Part shown: positions 13,822 to 22,364 of the stretch, one piece after another
How positions within the stretch are numbered: the stretch's first letter is position 1
Layout of the letters: every line of letters starts with the position of its first letter
DNA from: Oscillospiraceae bacterium
GTDB taxonomy: Bacteria > Bacillota > Clostridia > Oscillospirales > Oscillospiraceae
Length of the DNA stretch: 37,728 nt
Assembly: GCA_015067785.1 (NCBI GenBank)
Contig: SVLR01000022.1
Coordinates: forward strand, 1-37,728
Reading direction: 5' to 3'
Notes under the pieces: generated by a model
What the model was told of the DNA's origin: nothing
The model's input: the letters and a program-made list of their open reading frames with translations, nothing else
Database searches by the model: none
Position numbers and translations under genes: made by a program

Positions 13822-14544
13822 ATGGAGGAAGAAAAGATACTGCACACTGAAGAAGCTGACCAGCTGCCCCAAGAGCCTAAAGCTGTCCGCACTGAAATTG
13901 AAGACATCGTATCTTCTGTAATGGAAAGCTCCTACAGGGAGGAAGTGCCTGCGAAAGAGGAAGGAACAAAGGCTGCAAAGCCGAAAAACAGTAGCAAGAA
14001 AACTGCGCTGACCTATCTCCACGATTTTGTGTATCTGCTGGCAGCTGTGCTGCTTGTATTTTTGCTTTTCCTGCGTGTGGTCGTTGTTTCCGGACCGTCT
14101 ATGATGGATACGCTGGTGGACGGTGACTATTTACTGTTGATTAACGGTACCTTCTTTGATGATTACAAGTATGGTGATGTGGTCATTGTCAGCAAGGGCA
14201 GCTATCGGGACGGTGAGCCGATCGTAAAGCGTGTGATCGCTACCGAGGGACAGATGGTGGACATTGATTTTGCCACCGGCGTTGTGAAGGTAGATGGTGT
14301 GGTACTGGACGAGCCCTATGTCAGAACGCCTACCAATTTGGATGAGGGCGTCAAATTTCCTCTGATCGTGGAGCCCGGTCATCTGTTTGTAATGGGCGAT
14401 AACCGCAACGACTCTAAAGATAGCCGCTCTCCTGAGATCGGACAGGTGGACTGTCGTGAGGTGCTTGGCAAGGCAATCCTTCTACTGCTTCCCGGCGGTG
14501 AGCCCGGAGAGAAGGATTTTAACAGAATTGGGGTGATCGACTGA
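13822..14544 (+). CDS. lepB: Signal peptidase I
   Basis: 240 residues. Removes signal peptides from exported proteins at the outer face of the membrane. An unusually long acidic and charged N-terminus (about 60 residues) precedes one membrane segment (FVYLLAAVLLVFLLFLRVVVV). The catalytic Ser93 lies in SGPSMMDTL and the general base Lys136 in PIVKRVIA. The closing box GDNRNDSKDSRSPEIGQVD is complete. GGAAAGGAGG precedes the ATG; a GTG one codon upstream is possible. Its stop overlaps the rbgA start by one base, so the next genes are read from the same message. Confidence 0.95.
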   Translation: MEEEKILHTEEADQLPQEPKAVRTEIEDIVSSVMESSYREEVPAKEEGTKAAKPKNSSKKTALTYLHDFVYLLAAVLLVFLLFLRVVVVSGPSMMDTLVDGDYLLLINGTFFDDYKYGDVVIVSKGSYRDGEPIVKRVIATEGQMVDIDFATGVVKVDGVVLDEPYVRTPTNLDEGVKFPLIVEPGHLFVMGDNRNDSKDSRSPEIGQVDCREVLGKAILLLLPGGEPGEKDFNRIGVID

Positions 14545-15410
14545 TGGAAACGGACAAGATGCATATTCAGTGGTACCCGGGTCATATGACCAAGACCCGT
14601 CGGCAGATCGAAGCTGACCTGAAGCTTGTGGATGCCATCTGTGAGATCGTGGATGCCCGGATCCCTATGTCCAGCCGAAACCCTGACATCGATGCCATTT
14701 GCGGCAACAAGCCCCGGATCATCATCTTAAACCGCATGGATCTTGCCGACCCGGAGGCTACCAAAAAATGGATGGCCTATTTCCGCGGCCTTGGTATGGC
14801 GGCGGTGGCAACGGACTGTAAGACCCGCCGCGGCATCGCAGACTTCCAGCCTGCTGTTCGCTCCGTGTTGAAGGAAAAGTTAGAGCGAAATGCCGCCCGG
14901 GGTATGAATAAGCCCCTGCGTGTCATGATCGTGGGCATTCCCAATGTGGGCAAATCCACGCTGATCAACCAGATATCCGGCAGAAAGGGCGTGAAGGCAG
15001 AAAACCGCCCCGGTGTGACTCGTGGCAAGCAATGGGTGACTGTAGACAACGGTCTGTTGCTTTTGGATACACCCGGTATTTTGTGGCCTAAGTTCGAAGA
15101 CCCGGAGGTGGGTATGATGCTTGCCTATACCGGTGCTGTGAAAGAGGATATTATCGATATTGAAGAATTGTCCTGCCGGTTGATGACACTCCTGAGCACC
15201 TACTATCCGCAAACGCTGATTGACCGTTACGGCATTACCATCCCGGAAAACGCCAACGGCTACGAGCTTTTGGAGCTGACCGGCAAGAAGCGTGGCTTTT
15301 TGATGGCCCGCGGTGAAATCAACACCGAGCGGATGGCGCGGGTACTGCTGGACGACTACCGCAGCGGAAAGCTCGGGAGACTTACCTTTGAGCTTCCGGA
15401 GGGAAGATAA
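14544..15410 (+). CDS. rbgA: Ribosome biogenesis GTPase RbgA (YlqF)
   Basis: 288 residues. It helps assemble the late 50S subunit. The GTPase motifs are in the circularly permuted order typical of the family: G4 NRMD (about residue 59), then G1 GIPNVGKST (about 131-139), then G3 DTPG (about 175-178). The opening HIQWYPGHMTKTRRQI is the family signature. The start is coupled to lepB through TGATG, and the stop overlaps the rnhB start in the same way. Confidence 0.97.
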   Translation: METDKMHIQWYPGHMTKTRRQIEADLKLVDAICEIVDARIPMSSRNPDIDAICGNKPRIIILNRMDLADPEATKKWMAYFRGLGMAAVATDCKTRRGIADFQPAVRSVLKEKLERNAARGMNKPLRVMIVGIPNVGKSTLINQISGRKGVKAENRPGVTRGKQWVTVDNGLLLLDTPGILWPKFEDPEVGMMLAYTGAVKEDIIDIEELSCRLMTLLSTYYPQTLIDRYGITIPENANGYELLELTGKKRGFLMARGEINTERMARVLLDDYRSGKLGRLTFELPEGR

Positions 15411-16024
15411 TGGAAAAGAAAGATATGTGGCAGATCGAAAGAAGCCACTTTGAAAAGGGAATTACCTGCATTTGCGGTGTGGATGAAGCCGGGCGCGGAC
15501 CGCTGGCAGGTCCCGTTTGCGCAGCTGCTGTTATTTTACCGCCTGCTTTGGAGATTCCCGGCTTGGACGACAGTAAGAAGCTGACGGATAAGAAAAGGCG
15601 GGCGCTGTTTCCAATCATAAAGGAGAAAGCAATTGCCTATGGCATCGCCTTTGCCACACACGAGGAAATTGATGAGATCAATATCCTGCAGGCAACATAT
15701 CTTGCCATGGAACGGGCAATGAATAATCTCTCTGTCCGCCCGGAGATTGCCCTCATTGATGGCAACCGTACGAAGGACTTCGGGCTGCCGGTGCAGACGG
15801 TCATAAAAGGGGACAGCCTCAGCGCCAGCATTGCCGCTGCCTCTATCCTTGCCAAGGTCACCCGAGACGACTATATGGAGGAAATGGCAAAGACCTATCC
15901 TCAGTATGCTTTTGATGTACATAAGGGCTACGGCACAAAGCTGCACTATGAGAAGCTTGCGGAATTTGGACCTAGCCCGATCCACAGAATGACATTTTTG
16001 AAGAAGCTTTATGGGACGAAATAA
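15410..16024 (+). CDS. rnhB: Ribonuclease HII
   Basis: 204 residues. Removes RNA from RNA-DNA hybrids and single ribonucleotides from DNA. GVDEAGRGPLAGPV gives the first two acidic catalytic residues; IDGN and the Ser/Asp-rich KGDSLSASIAAASILAKVTRD stretch are also present, as is the KGYGTKLHYEKL C-terminal motif. Coupled by one base to rbgA and overlapping yraN by 14 bases. Confidence 0.97.
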   Translation: MEKKDMWQIERSHFEKGITCICGVDEAGRGPLAGPVCAAAVILPPALEIPGLDDSKKLTDKKRRALFPIIKEKAIAYGIAFATHEEIDEINILQATYLAMERAMNNLSVRPEIALIDGNRTKDFGLPVQTVIKGDSLSASIAAASILAKVTRDDYMEEMAKTYPQYAFDVHKGYGTKLHYEKLAEFGPSPIHRMTFLKKLYGTK

Positions 16025-16376
16025 TTTGGTGGGCGCTTGGGGCGAGACGCTGGCTGCCCAGTATCTGCGCAAAAAGAAATATAAGCTGCTTGCCGCCGGC
16101 TACCGCACACGCTTTGGAGAGATCGACCTGATCGTCAGCGACCGGAAATATCTCGCCTTTGTAGAGGTCAAGCTCCGCAAGAGCGCAGAATTTGCTGAGG
16201 CAAGAGAGTTTGTGGATATGCACAAGCAAAACCGCCTTCGCGCTACAGCGGAAATGTATCTCTCCCAGTATCCCACAAAGCTGCAGCCCCGCTTCGACGT
16301 GATCGAAATTTACGCGCCCCGGGGGATCGAGACAAAGGATCCCCAAATTATCCATTTAGAAGGTGCTTTTGAATGA
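16011..16376 (+). CDS. yraN: UPF0102 family protein, predicted endonuclease
   Basis: 121 residues. The restriction-endonuclease-like fold shows as GAWGETLAAQYL, FGEIDLIVSD and LAFVEVKLRKS, giving the E...D...ExK acidic and lysine residues. The family is often next to rnhB, as here, and its cellular job is not known. The start lies inside rnhB, so the two are translationally coupled. Confidence 0.92.
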   Translation: MGRNNLVGAWGETLAAQYLRKKKYKLLAAGYRTRFGEIDLIVSDRKYLAFVEVKLRKSAEFAEAREFVDMHKQNRLRATAEMYLSQYPTKLQPRFDVIEIYAPRGIETKDPQIIHLEGAFE

Positions 16377-17323
16377 ATTTTCCCGTTTTTGACTTGCATT
16401 GCGATACCTTAAGCAGCCTCTTGGGACGAAAAATGGAGTGCTTTGGCTCCCTGCGTGACAATGAGGGACATATCAGCATAAACCGTGCAAAAAAGCTACC
16501 TGGCTATGCCCAATGCTTTGCGGTATTTACCACAGATATGTGGAAGGATAAGAGCCCTGTCTCTCCTGTGCTGGCCTTTGAGCGTCAGATTGCCCAGTTC
16601 CAGCGGGAGATGCACGGTAATCCAGAGATCGCCATTGCTTACTCGGCTGACGATGTGGAGCGCAATCTGGAAAATGGGCTGATGTCCGGTATTCTCACCA
16701 TTGAGGGTCCTGCAGGCTTTGGCTTTGACCCTGCGCTGCTATCGGATCTCTCTCTTGTTGGTTTTCGAATGACCAGCCTTGGCTGGAATGAGAAAAACCC
16801 CCTTACCGGTTCCAATGTGACCGGTGGAGGTTTGACGGAGCAGGGGAGGGAGTATGTGAAGCAGGCACAGAAAAACGGTATGATCGTGGATGTGAGTCAC
16901 ATCAGCGATGAAGGCTTCTGGGGCATTATGGACATCACCGAAAAGCCGGTGATCGCCTCCCATTCCAACAGCCGCACTATACATAACCACAGCCGCAACC
17001 TGACAGATGAAATGTTCCTTGCGCTGTGCCAAACCGGTGGACTTACCGGTATTAATATGTACACAGACTTTTTGGGTGAAAACGCAAGTATTAATACTGT
17101 CTGCGACCATATTTTTCATTTTCTGGAGCTGGACCCCACAGGAGAACACATCGCCTTCGGTGGTGATCTGGACGGCTGTGAAAGCATTCCTGAGGGAATG
17201 TCCGGCATTGATGATTATCCCCTGATTGCCGCCGCGCTACGAAAACGAGGACTTGACGATACGATCATCCGGAATATTTTCTGGAATAACGCTTTGGGAG
17301 TGATGCGCAAATGCTGTATGTAA
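16373..17323 (+). CDS. Membrane dipeptidase family (M19) peptidase
   Basis: 316 residues, cytoplasmic (no signal peptide). A zinc dipeptidase of the renal-dipeptidase family. FDLHCDTL carries the first metal ligands, followed by TIEGPAGFG, DVSHISDEGFW, ASHSNSRTIHNHSRNL and AFGGDLDGC, all in order. It overlaps yraN by 4 bases. The next gene begins before its stop codon (13-base overlap), so it shares expression with the threonine-synthase-like gene. The dipeptide substrate is unknown. Confidence 0.9.
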   Translation: MNFPVFDLHCDTLSSLLGRKMECFGSLRDNEGHISINRAKKLPGYAQCFAVFTTDMWKDKSPVSPVLAFERQIAQFQREMHGNPEIAIAYSADDVERNLENGLMSGILTIEGPAGFGFDPALLSDLSLVGFRMTSLGWNEKNPLTGSNVTGGGLTEQGREYVKQAQKNGMIVDVSHISDEGFWGIMDITEKPVIASHSNSRTIHNHSRNLTDEMFLALCQTGGLTGINMYTDFLGENASINTVCDHIFHFLELDPTGEHIAFGGDLDGCESIPEGMSGIDDYPLIAAALRKRGLDDTIIRNIFWNNALGVMRKCCM

Positions 17324-18303
17324 CTACAAAAAGTAATTGCGAAACCTATACCGCCGCCAGAACGCTGACGACGGATACGGCAAATGACGGCGGTCTGTTT
17401 GTACCTTTTCAAATGCCGACCCTGACGGCGGGAGCGCTGCAGGGAATGTCTCACGCGGCAGTCATTGCTTCGGTTTTAGGCCTTTTCTTTCGTATAAATC
17501 TTACGGAGGATGATATTACCCAGTGCATTGGAAGCGCCAACTTCAAGCAGGAGGCGGCAGACAGAAAGGTGACCGTTGCCCAGCTCTGGAATACGGCGAA
17601 CCGCTCCTATGAGCAGATAGAGTATGCCATCTACCGAAAGCTTTGCCGTGAGGTGATCCCTTGCGAAAAGGTGACCCAGTGGCCAAGGATCGCCATCCGC
17701 ATTGCCGTCATAGCTGCGCTTACCGCAAATGCAGAGGATCGGCTGGATGTAGCCCTCAATGCCGGTGATTTTGTGGACCCCATTGCTGCCTGGTACGGAC
17801 GGGAAATGGGCCTGCCGATTGGCACTATCCTGTGCGCCACCAATGAAAATGGCGGCCTTTGGGATCTTTTCACACACGGACAGGCAAGCTGTGGAGCTTC
17901 CGTGCAAAAGACAACGCTTCCGGAATTGGACGTGGCGATCCCTTGGCAGTTAGAGCGCCTGATTTTCTCTCTTTTTGGACTGCCGCAGGCAATGGAATTT
18001 GCTGACTGCATAGAAAAAGGAAGGGTATATAAGACAGCCTTCCCGGAAAAGCTCTCCGAGGGCTTTGCCATTTGTGTAGTCAGCACCCAGCGTGTCCCGT
18101 CTGTCATTCACAGGGTGTACAGCACGAACCGCTATATTCTTGACACCTACGCAGCGCTCACCTTTGGCGGCTTGCAGGACTACCGTGCCAGCTCCGGTGA
18201 TATTCAGCAGACCCTACTGCTGTCTGCCTACTCACCGGTCGTCCATAAGGAGGCAGTTGCGAATGCATTGCATTTGCCGGTTCGCAAGATTACGGAGCTG
18301 TAA
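17311..18303 (+). CDS. Threonine-synthase-like protein lacking the PLP lysine region
   Basis: 330 residues; threonine synthases have about 450-500. The ends match: DGGLFVP at 26-32, then WPRIAIRIAVIAAL (the INWARILAQ region), and GDFVDPIAAWYGREMGLPIGTILCATNENG from about 152, followed by LDVAIPWQLERLIF. Missing is the central part with the GPTxAFKD lysine that binds pyridoxal phosphate and the glycine loop after it. The frame is open throughout and the gene is coupled to its neighbours, so this looks like an intact non-catalytic relative rather than a frameshift. It should not be counted as threonine synthase. Confidence 0.75.
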   Translation: MLYVTTKSNCETYTAARTLTTDTANDGGLFVPFQMPTLTAGALQGMSHAAVIASVLGLFFRINLTEDDITQCIGSANFKQEAADRKVTVAQLWNTANRSYEQIEYAIYRKLCREVIPCEKVTQWPRIAIRIAVIAALTANAEDRLDVALNAGDFVDPIAAWYGREMGLPIGTILCATNENGGLWDLFTHGQASCGASVQKTTLPELDVAIPWQLERLIFSLFGLPQAMEFADCIEKGRVYKTAFPEKLSEGFAICVVSTQRVPSVIHRVYSTNRYILDTYAALTFGGLQDYRASSGDIQQTLLLSAYSPVVHKEAVANALHLPVRKITEL

Positions 18304-18312
18304 GGAGGCATT

Positions 18313-18999
18313 ATGGCACTATACGCAATCGGCGATCTGCACCTATGCTTAGGCGCAGAAAAACCAATGGATGTATTCGGCGGTGCCTGGGTGGGCTATA
18401 TGGATAAGCTCCGGCAGGGACTATCCGACATCACGCCTGCGGATACCACCATTTTGTTGGGTGACCTCTCCTGGGCCCTTTCCTTGGATGGGGCAACTGC
18501 CGACTTTGCATTTATAAACGAAATTCCCGGCAGGAAGATCATTCTCAAGGGTAACCACGACTACTGGTGGAGCACCGCAAAGAAGTTCGGTGAATTTTGC
18601 GAGAAAAACGGCTTTTCGGATATGTATATCCTCAATAATAACCATTTTGAATATGAAAACATTTCCATCTGTGGTACCCGCGGCTGGTTTTATGAAGAAT
18701 CCCGCAGCGGGGATGCGGACGAAAAGGTCTTTCTGCGGGAGCTGATCCGTTTGGAGGCATCGCTCAAATCGGCAGGTGACAGGGAAAAGGTTGTGTTTCT
18801 CCACTATCCGCCGCTCTATAAGGGCTACCGCTGTGATGAGATTATGGATATTCTCCATAAGTACGAGGTCCGCAGATGCTTCTATGGTCATCTCCACGGC
18901 GCCAGCCACGGCTTGGCTATGGAGGGCCTTTGGGAAGATATAGATTTCCGTCTTGTAGCCGCAGATCGGCTTAATTTTATCCCAATGAAAGTATTTTGA
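18313..18999 (+). CDS. Calcineurin-like metallophosphoesterase
   Basis: 228 residues. The metal-binding motifs are in order: GDLHL (residues 7-11), GDLSWAL, GNHDYWW and GHLHG. Such enzymes cleave phosphoesters; the substrate here is not evident. AAGGAGG precedes the ATG, 9 bases after the threonine-synthase-like stop, so it probably ends the operon that begins with lepB. Confidence 0.9.
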   Translation: MALYAIGDLHLCLGAEKPMDVFGGAWVGYMDKLRQGLSDITPADTTILLGDLSWALSLDGATADFAFINEIPGRKIILKGNHDYWWSTAKKFGEFCEKNGFSDMYILNNNHFEYENISICGTRGWFYEESRSGDADEKVFLRELIRLEASLKSAGDREKVVFLHYPPLYKGYRCDEIMDILHKYEVRRCFYGHLHGASHGLAMEGLWEDIDFRLVAADRLNFIPMKVF

Positions 19000-19018
19000 T
19001 AAAAATTATAAAAAAGTG

Positions 19019-19047
19019 TGGACAATCGCTACATTTTCTGCTAAAAT
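19019..19047 (+). promoter_or_regulatory. Promoter of tig
   Basis: TGGACA (19019-19024) and TAAAAT (19042-19047) are 17 bases apart, 55 bases before the tig start. No CtsR- or HrcA-type operator was seen. Confidence 0.65.
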
Positions 19048-19102
19048 ATCTAAGTTTGAAAAAGAATATAAAGGTCCGCAAGGATCACATTGGAGGACAA
19101 TT

Positions 19103-20389
19103 ATGAACATTAAGAGTACTGAAAGAACCGGCAATCTGACCACCATCGTCGTTGAGGTCGACAAGGAGCTGATGGAGAACGGTGTCAATAAGGCTTACCT
19201 GAAGGCACGCAAGAATATCCAGCTCCCCGGCTGGCGTAAGGGCAAGGCACCTCGCAAGCTGATTGAGAGCATCTACGGCGCCCATGTTTTCTATGAGGAC
19301 GGCATCGAGGAGATCTTCCCCGAGATCTACAAGGCTGCCGTGATCGATCAGGAGATCAAGGCAGTTGGCCGTCCCAGCCTGACCGATATGCAGATCAGCG
19401 AGGAGGGCATTGTAACCCTCACCATCACCACTGATGTATACCCCGAGGTCACCCTGGGTGACTATAAGGGTATCGAGGTTGAGAAGGCAGAAGCTACCGT
19501 GACCGATGAGCAGGTTCAGGCAGAACTGGACCGTATGGCACAGAATGTGGCTTCCACCGAGACCGTTGAGCGTGCTGCCGAGATGGGCGACACCGCAAAC
19601 ATCGACTTTGAAGGCTTTGAAAACGGCGTTCCCTTTGACGGCGGTAAGGGCGAGAACTTCGACCTGAAGCTTGGCTCCGGCTCCTTTGTTCCCGGTTTTG
19701 AGGAGCAGGTTGTCGGTATGTCTGCCGGTGAGGAGAAGGACATCGACATCACCTTCCCCGAGGATTACCACGCTGAGCTGGCAGGCAAGGCTGCCCAATT
19801 CCATGTTAAGTGTAACAAGGTCACTGTGACCAATGTACCCGCTCTTGACGATGAGTTTGCAAAAGATGTTTCCGAGTTCGAGACTCTGGAGGAGCTGAAG
19901 GCGGATATCCGCGCCAAGGCGCTGGAGTCTGCTCAGAAGCAGATCGACTCCGCCTTCGAGCAGGCTTGCGTAGAGAAGGCTGCAGAAAACACCACCGTTG
20001 AGCTGCCCGCAGGTCTCATTGAGGCTGAGCTGGACAATCAGATGGAGCGCTTCGCTTACCAGCTGCAGATGAGCGGCTACTCCATGGAGGCTTATGCCAA
20101 GATGATGGGCGGCGACCTGAACACTATGCGCAGCGCCTTCCGTCCCGCAGCTGAGAAGCAGGCGAAGATCAATGTGACCCTGACGAAGATCATCGAGGTT
20201 GAGGGTATCACCGTTTCTGATGAGGAAATCGAGGCAGAGATCGCAAAGCTGGCTGAGCAGTACTCCATGGAGGTCGAGAAGGTCAAGGAGCTGGTTCCTG
20301 CTGAAGAACTGAAGGCCAATATCGAAAACCGCAAGGCTGTCAAGATCATTGTGGATTCCGCCAAGGCAGTTGCGCCCAAGGCAGAATAA
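19103..20389 (+). CDS. tig: Trigger factor, ribosome-bound chaperone
   Basis: 428 residues. It meets new chains at the ribosome exit and has peptidyl-prolyl isomerase activity. The ribosome-binding loop is GWRKGKAPRKLI (consensus GFRKGKAP). The FKBP-type domain runs about residues 150-240 (GDTANIDFEGFENGVPFDGG, then LGSGSFVPGFEEQVVGM), and the C-terminal helical arms follow. The ATG at 19103, behind GGAGG, is used; an earlier in-frame start at 19016 lies before the promoter. It heads the usual order tig-clpP-clpX-lon. Confidence 0.97.
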   Translation: MNIKSTERTGNLTTIVVEVDKELMENGVNKAYLKARKNIQLPGWRKGKAPRKLIESIYGAHVFYEDGIEEIFPEIYKAAVIDQEIKAVGRPSLTDMQISEEGIVTLTITTDVYPEVTLGDYKGIEVEKAEATVTDEQVQAELDRMAQNVASTETVERAAEMGDTANIDFEGFENGVPFDGGKGENFDLKLGSGSFVPGFEEQVVGMSAGEEKDIDITFPEDYHAELAGKAAQFHVKCNKVTVTNVPALDDEFAKDVSEFETLEELKADIRAKALESAQKQIDSAFEQACVEKAAENTTVELPAGLIEAELDNQMERFAYQLQMSGYSMEAYAKMMGGDLNTMRSAFRPAAEKQAKINVTLTKIIEVEGITVSDEEIEAEIAKLAEQYSMEVEKVKELVPAEELKANIENRKAVKIIVDSAKAVAPKAE

Positions 20390-20451
20390 TTCCGGAATAT
20401 TTTTCCTGAAAACCGGTTACAATGTTTCAAATCCCTGAAAGGAGTGCTTCT

Positions 20452-21033
20452 ATGAGCTTAGTACCTTATGTAGTAGAGCAGACCAGCCGCGGTGAACGCA
20501 GCTATGACATTTTCTCCAGACTGCTCAACGACCGTATCATTTTCCTCTCCGAGGAAGTGAACGACACCACCGCCAGCCTGATCGTGGCACAGCTTCTTTA
20601 TTTGGAGGCCCAGGATCCCGATAAGGACATCCAGTTCTATATCAACAGCCCCGGCGGCAGCGTGACCGCAGGTATGGCCATTTATGACACCATGCAGTAC
20701 ATTAAGTGCGATGTGGCGACCATTTGCGTGGGTATGGCAGCTTCTATGGGCGCATTCCTGCTGTCCGCTGGTACAAAGGGCAAGCGTATGGCGCTGCCCA
20801 ATGCGGAGATTATGATCCACCAGCCCTCCGCGGGCACCAAGGGTCAGATCACCGATATGGCGATCCATCTGCGTCGCCTTGAGACCATCAAGGAGCGTCT
20901 TAATCGCATCCTTGCGGAAAATACCGGCAAATCTTTTGAGGTGATTACCGATGCCTGCGAGCGGGATAACTTTATGACAAGCCAGGAGGCTGTTGAGTTC
21001 GGCCTCATTGACCGAGTCATTGAAAGACACTAA
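20452..21033 (+). CDS. clpP: ATP-dependent Clp protease proteolytic subunit
   Basis: 193 residues. The catalytic triad is Ser98 (GMAASMGAF), His123 (MIHQP) and Asp172, exactly where expected for ClpP. The ATG at 20452 follows GAAAGGAG; an in-frame ATG 30 bases earlier would add a non-conserved tail. ClpP forms a tetradecamer that works with ClpX, encoded 24 bases downstream. Confidence 0.98.
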   Translation: MSLVPYVVEQTSRGERSYDIFSRLLNDRIIFLSEEVNDTTASLIVAQLLYLEAQDPDKDIQFYINSPGGSVTAGMAIYDTMQYIKCDVATICVGMAASMGAFLLSAGTKGKRMALPNAEIMIHQPSAGTKGQITDMAIHLRRLETIKERLNRILAENTGKSFEVITDACERDNFMTSQEAVEFGLIDRVIERH

Positions 21034-21057
21034 TTTTAGCGAAAGGCGGTAGCAGTT

Positions 21058-22299
21058 ATGGCAAAAACAGAGGAAAAGCAAGTTTGCTGTTCCTTCTGCG
21101 GTAAGGGCAATTCCCGTACCCAGCTCATTGCCGGCCCCAATGTTTATATTTGCAGTGACTGCGTGCAGGCCTGCGCCCAGCTTCTCCGTGAGGAACTGGA
21201 GGAGATAGATGCACCGGAAACGCTGCCTACGCCTATGGAAATGAAGGCGTATATGGACAGTTATATCATCGGTCAGGACGATGCAAAGATCGCTCTTTCC
21301 GTTGCGGTGTATAACCATTATAAGCGCATTTTCTTAGCACACGATTCCGATGTGGAGCTGCAAAAGAGCAACATCCTGCTGATCGGGCCCACCGGCTCCG
21401 GCAAGACCCTCTTTGCCCAGACGCTGGCAAAGTTTTTGGATGTGCCCTTTGCCATCGCAGACGCAACCACTTTGACTGAGGCCGGCTATGTAGGCGACGA
21501 TGTGGAGAACATCTTAGTGCGCCTTTTGCAGGCTGCTGATTTTGATGTGGAACGGGCAGAGCGGGGCATTATCTACATCGATGAGATGGATAAGATCGCC
21601 CGCAAGAGCGAAAATACATCCATTACGAGAGATGTATCCGGTGAAGGTGTCCAGCAGGCACTTTTGAAAATTTTAGAGGGAACGGTCGCCAATGTGCCGC
21701 CCCAGGGTGGCAGAAAGCATCCCCAGCAGGAGACCATACCGGTTAATACAAAGAATATTCTTTTCATCTGCGGCGGCGCCTTTGACGGTCTGGATAAGAT
21801 CATCGAGGCCCGCACGGATAAGTCTGCCATCGGCTTTGACGCACCGGTCACCAGTAAGAAAAAGCGGGAGCTTGGCAATATTCTCGCTAAGGTCCAGCCC
21901 CACGATCTCTTAAAGTTCGGTATTATTCCCGAGCTGGTTGGTCGCATGCCGGTGATCACCTGTCTGCAGGACCTTAAGAAAGAAGATCTGATCCGCATTC
22001 TCACAGAGCCAAAGAATGCACTGACAAAGCAGTACGGTAAGCTCTTGGAGATGGACAATGTGGCTTTTGAGATCACGGAGGATGCCCTTGCTGCAGTAGC
22101 AGAAAAAGCCATTGCCCGGCAGATCGGCGCAAGAGGTCTGCGCGCGGTTATGGAAGAGACGATGCTTCGTATTATGTTCGAAATTCCCTCGGATCTCACC
22201 ATTCAGAAGGTACGCATCACAGCCGACTGTGTAAACGGCGGCGCCCCGGAAATTATTCGAGACAAGGAAAATCCCCGAAAGAAACCGGGCACAAAATGA
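21058..22299 (+). CDS. clpX: ATP-dependent Clp protease ATP-binding subunit ClpX
   Basis: 413 residues. The N-terminal zinc finger uses Cys11, Cys14, Cys32 and Cys35. Walker A is GPTGSGKT, Walker [11 protein letters not shown], and the ClpP-docking loop is present as IGF in SAIGFDAPV. The sensor and C-terminal regions ([14 protein letters not shown]) are intact. AAAGGCGG precedes the start. It unfolds substrates and feeds them to ClpP. Confidence 0.98.
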   Translation: MAKTEEKQVCCSFCGKGNSRTQLIAGPNVYICSDCVQACAQLLREELEEIDAPETLPTPMEMKAYMDSYIIGQDDAKIALSVAVYNHYKRIFLAHDSDVELQKSNILLIGPTGSGKTLFAQTLAKFLDVPFAIADATTLTEAGYVGDDVENILVRLLQAADFDVERAERGIIYIDEMDKIARKSENTSITRDVSGEGVQQALLKILEGTVANVPPQGGRKHPQQETIPVNTKNILFICGGAFDGLDKIIEARTDKSAIGFDAPVTSKKKRELGNILAKVQPHDLLKFGIIPELVGRMPVITCLQDLKKEDLIRILTEPKNALTKQYGKLLEMDNVAFEITEDALAAVAEKAIARQIGARGLRAVMEETMLRIMFEIPSDLTIQKVRITADCVNGGAPEIIRDKENPRKKPGTK

Positions 22300-22310
22300 T
22301 ATCGTAAATG

Positions 22311-22335
22311 GGGGGTAGTTCATCTGCCCCCTTTT
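22311..22335 (+). terminator. Terminator between clpX and lon
   Basis: GGGGGTAG (22311-22318) pairs with CTGCCCCC (22324-22331, one G-U) around a 5-base loop, followed by TTTT. The short T run suggests only partial termination before lon. Confidence 0.6.
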
Positions 22336-22364
22336 CCGCAATTTCCCAGAAAAGAGGTGTATTT

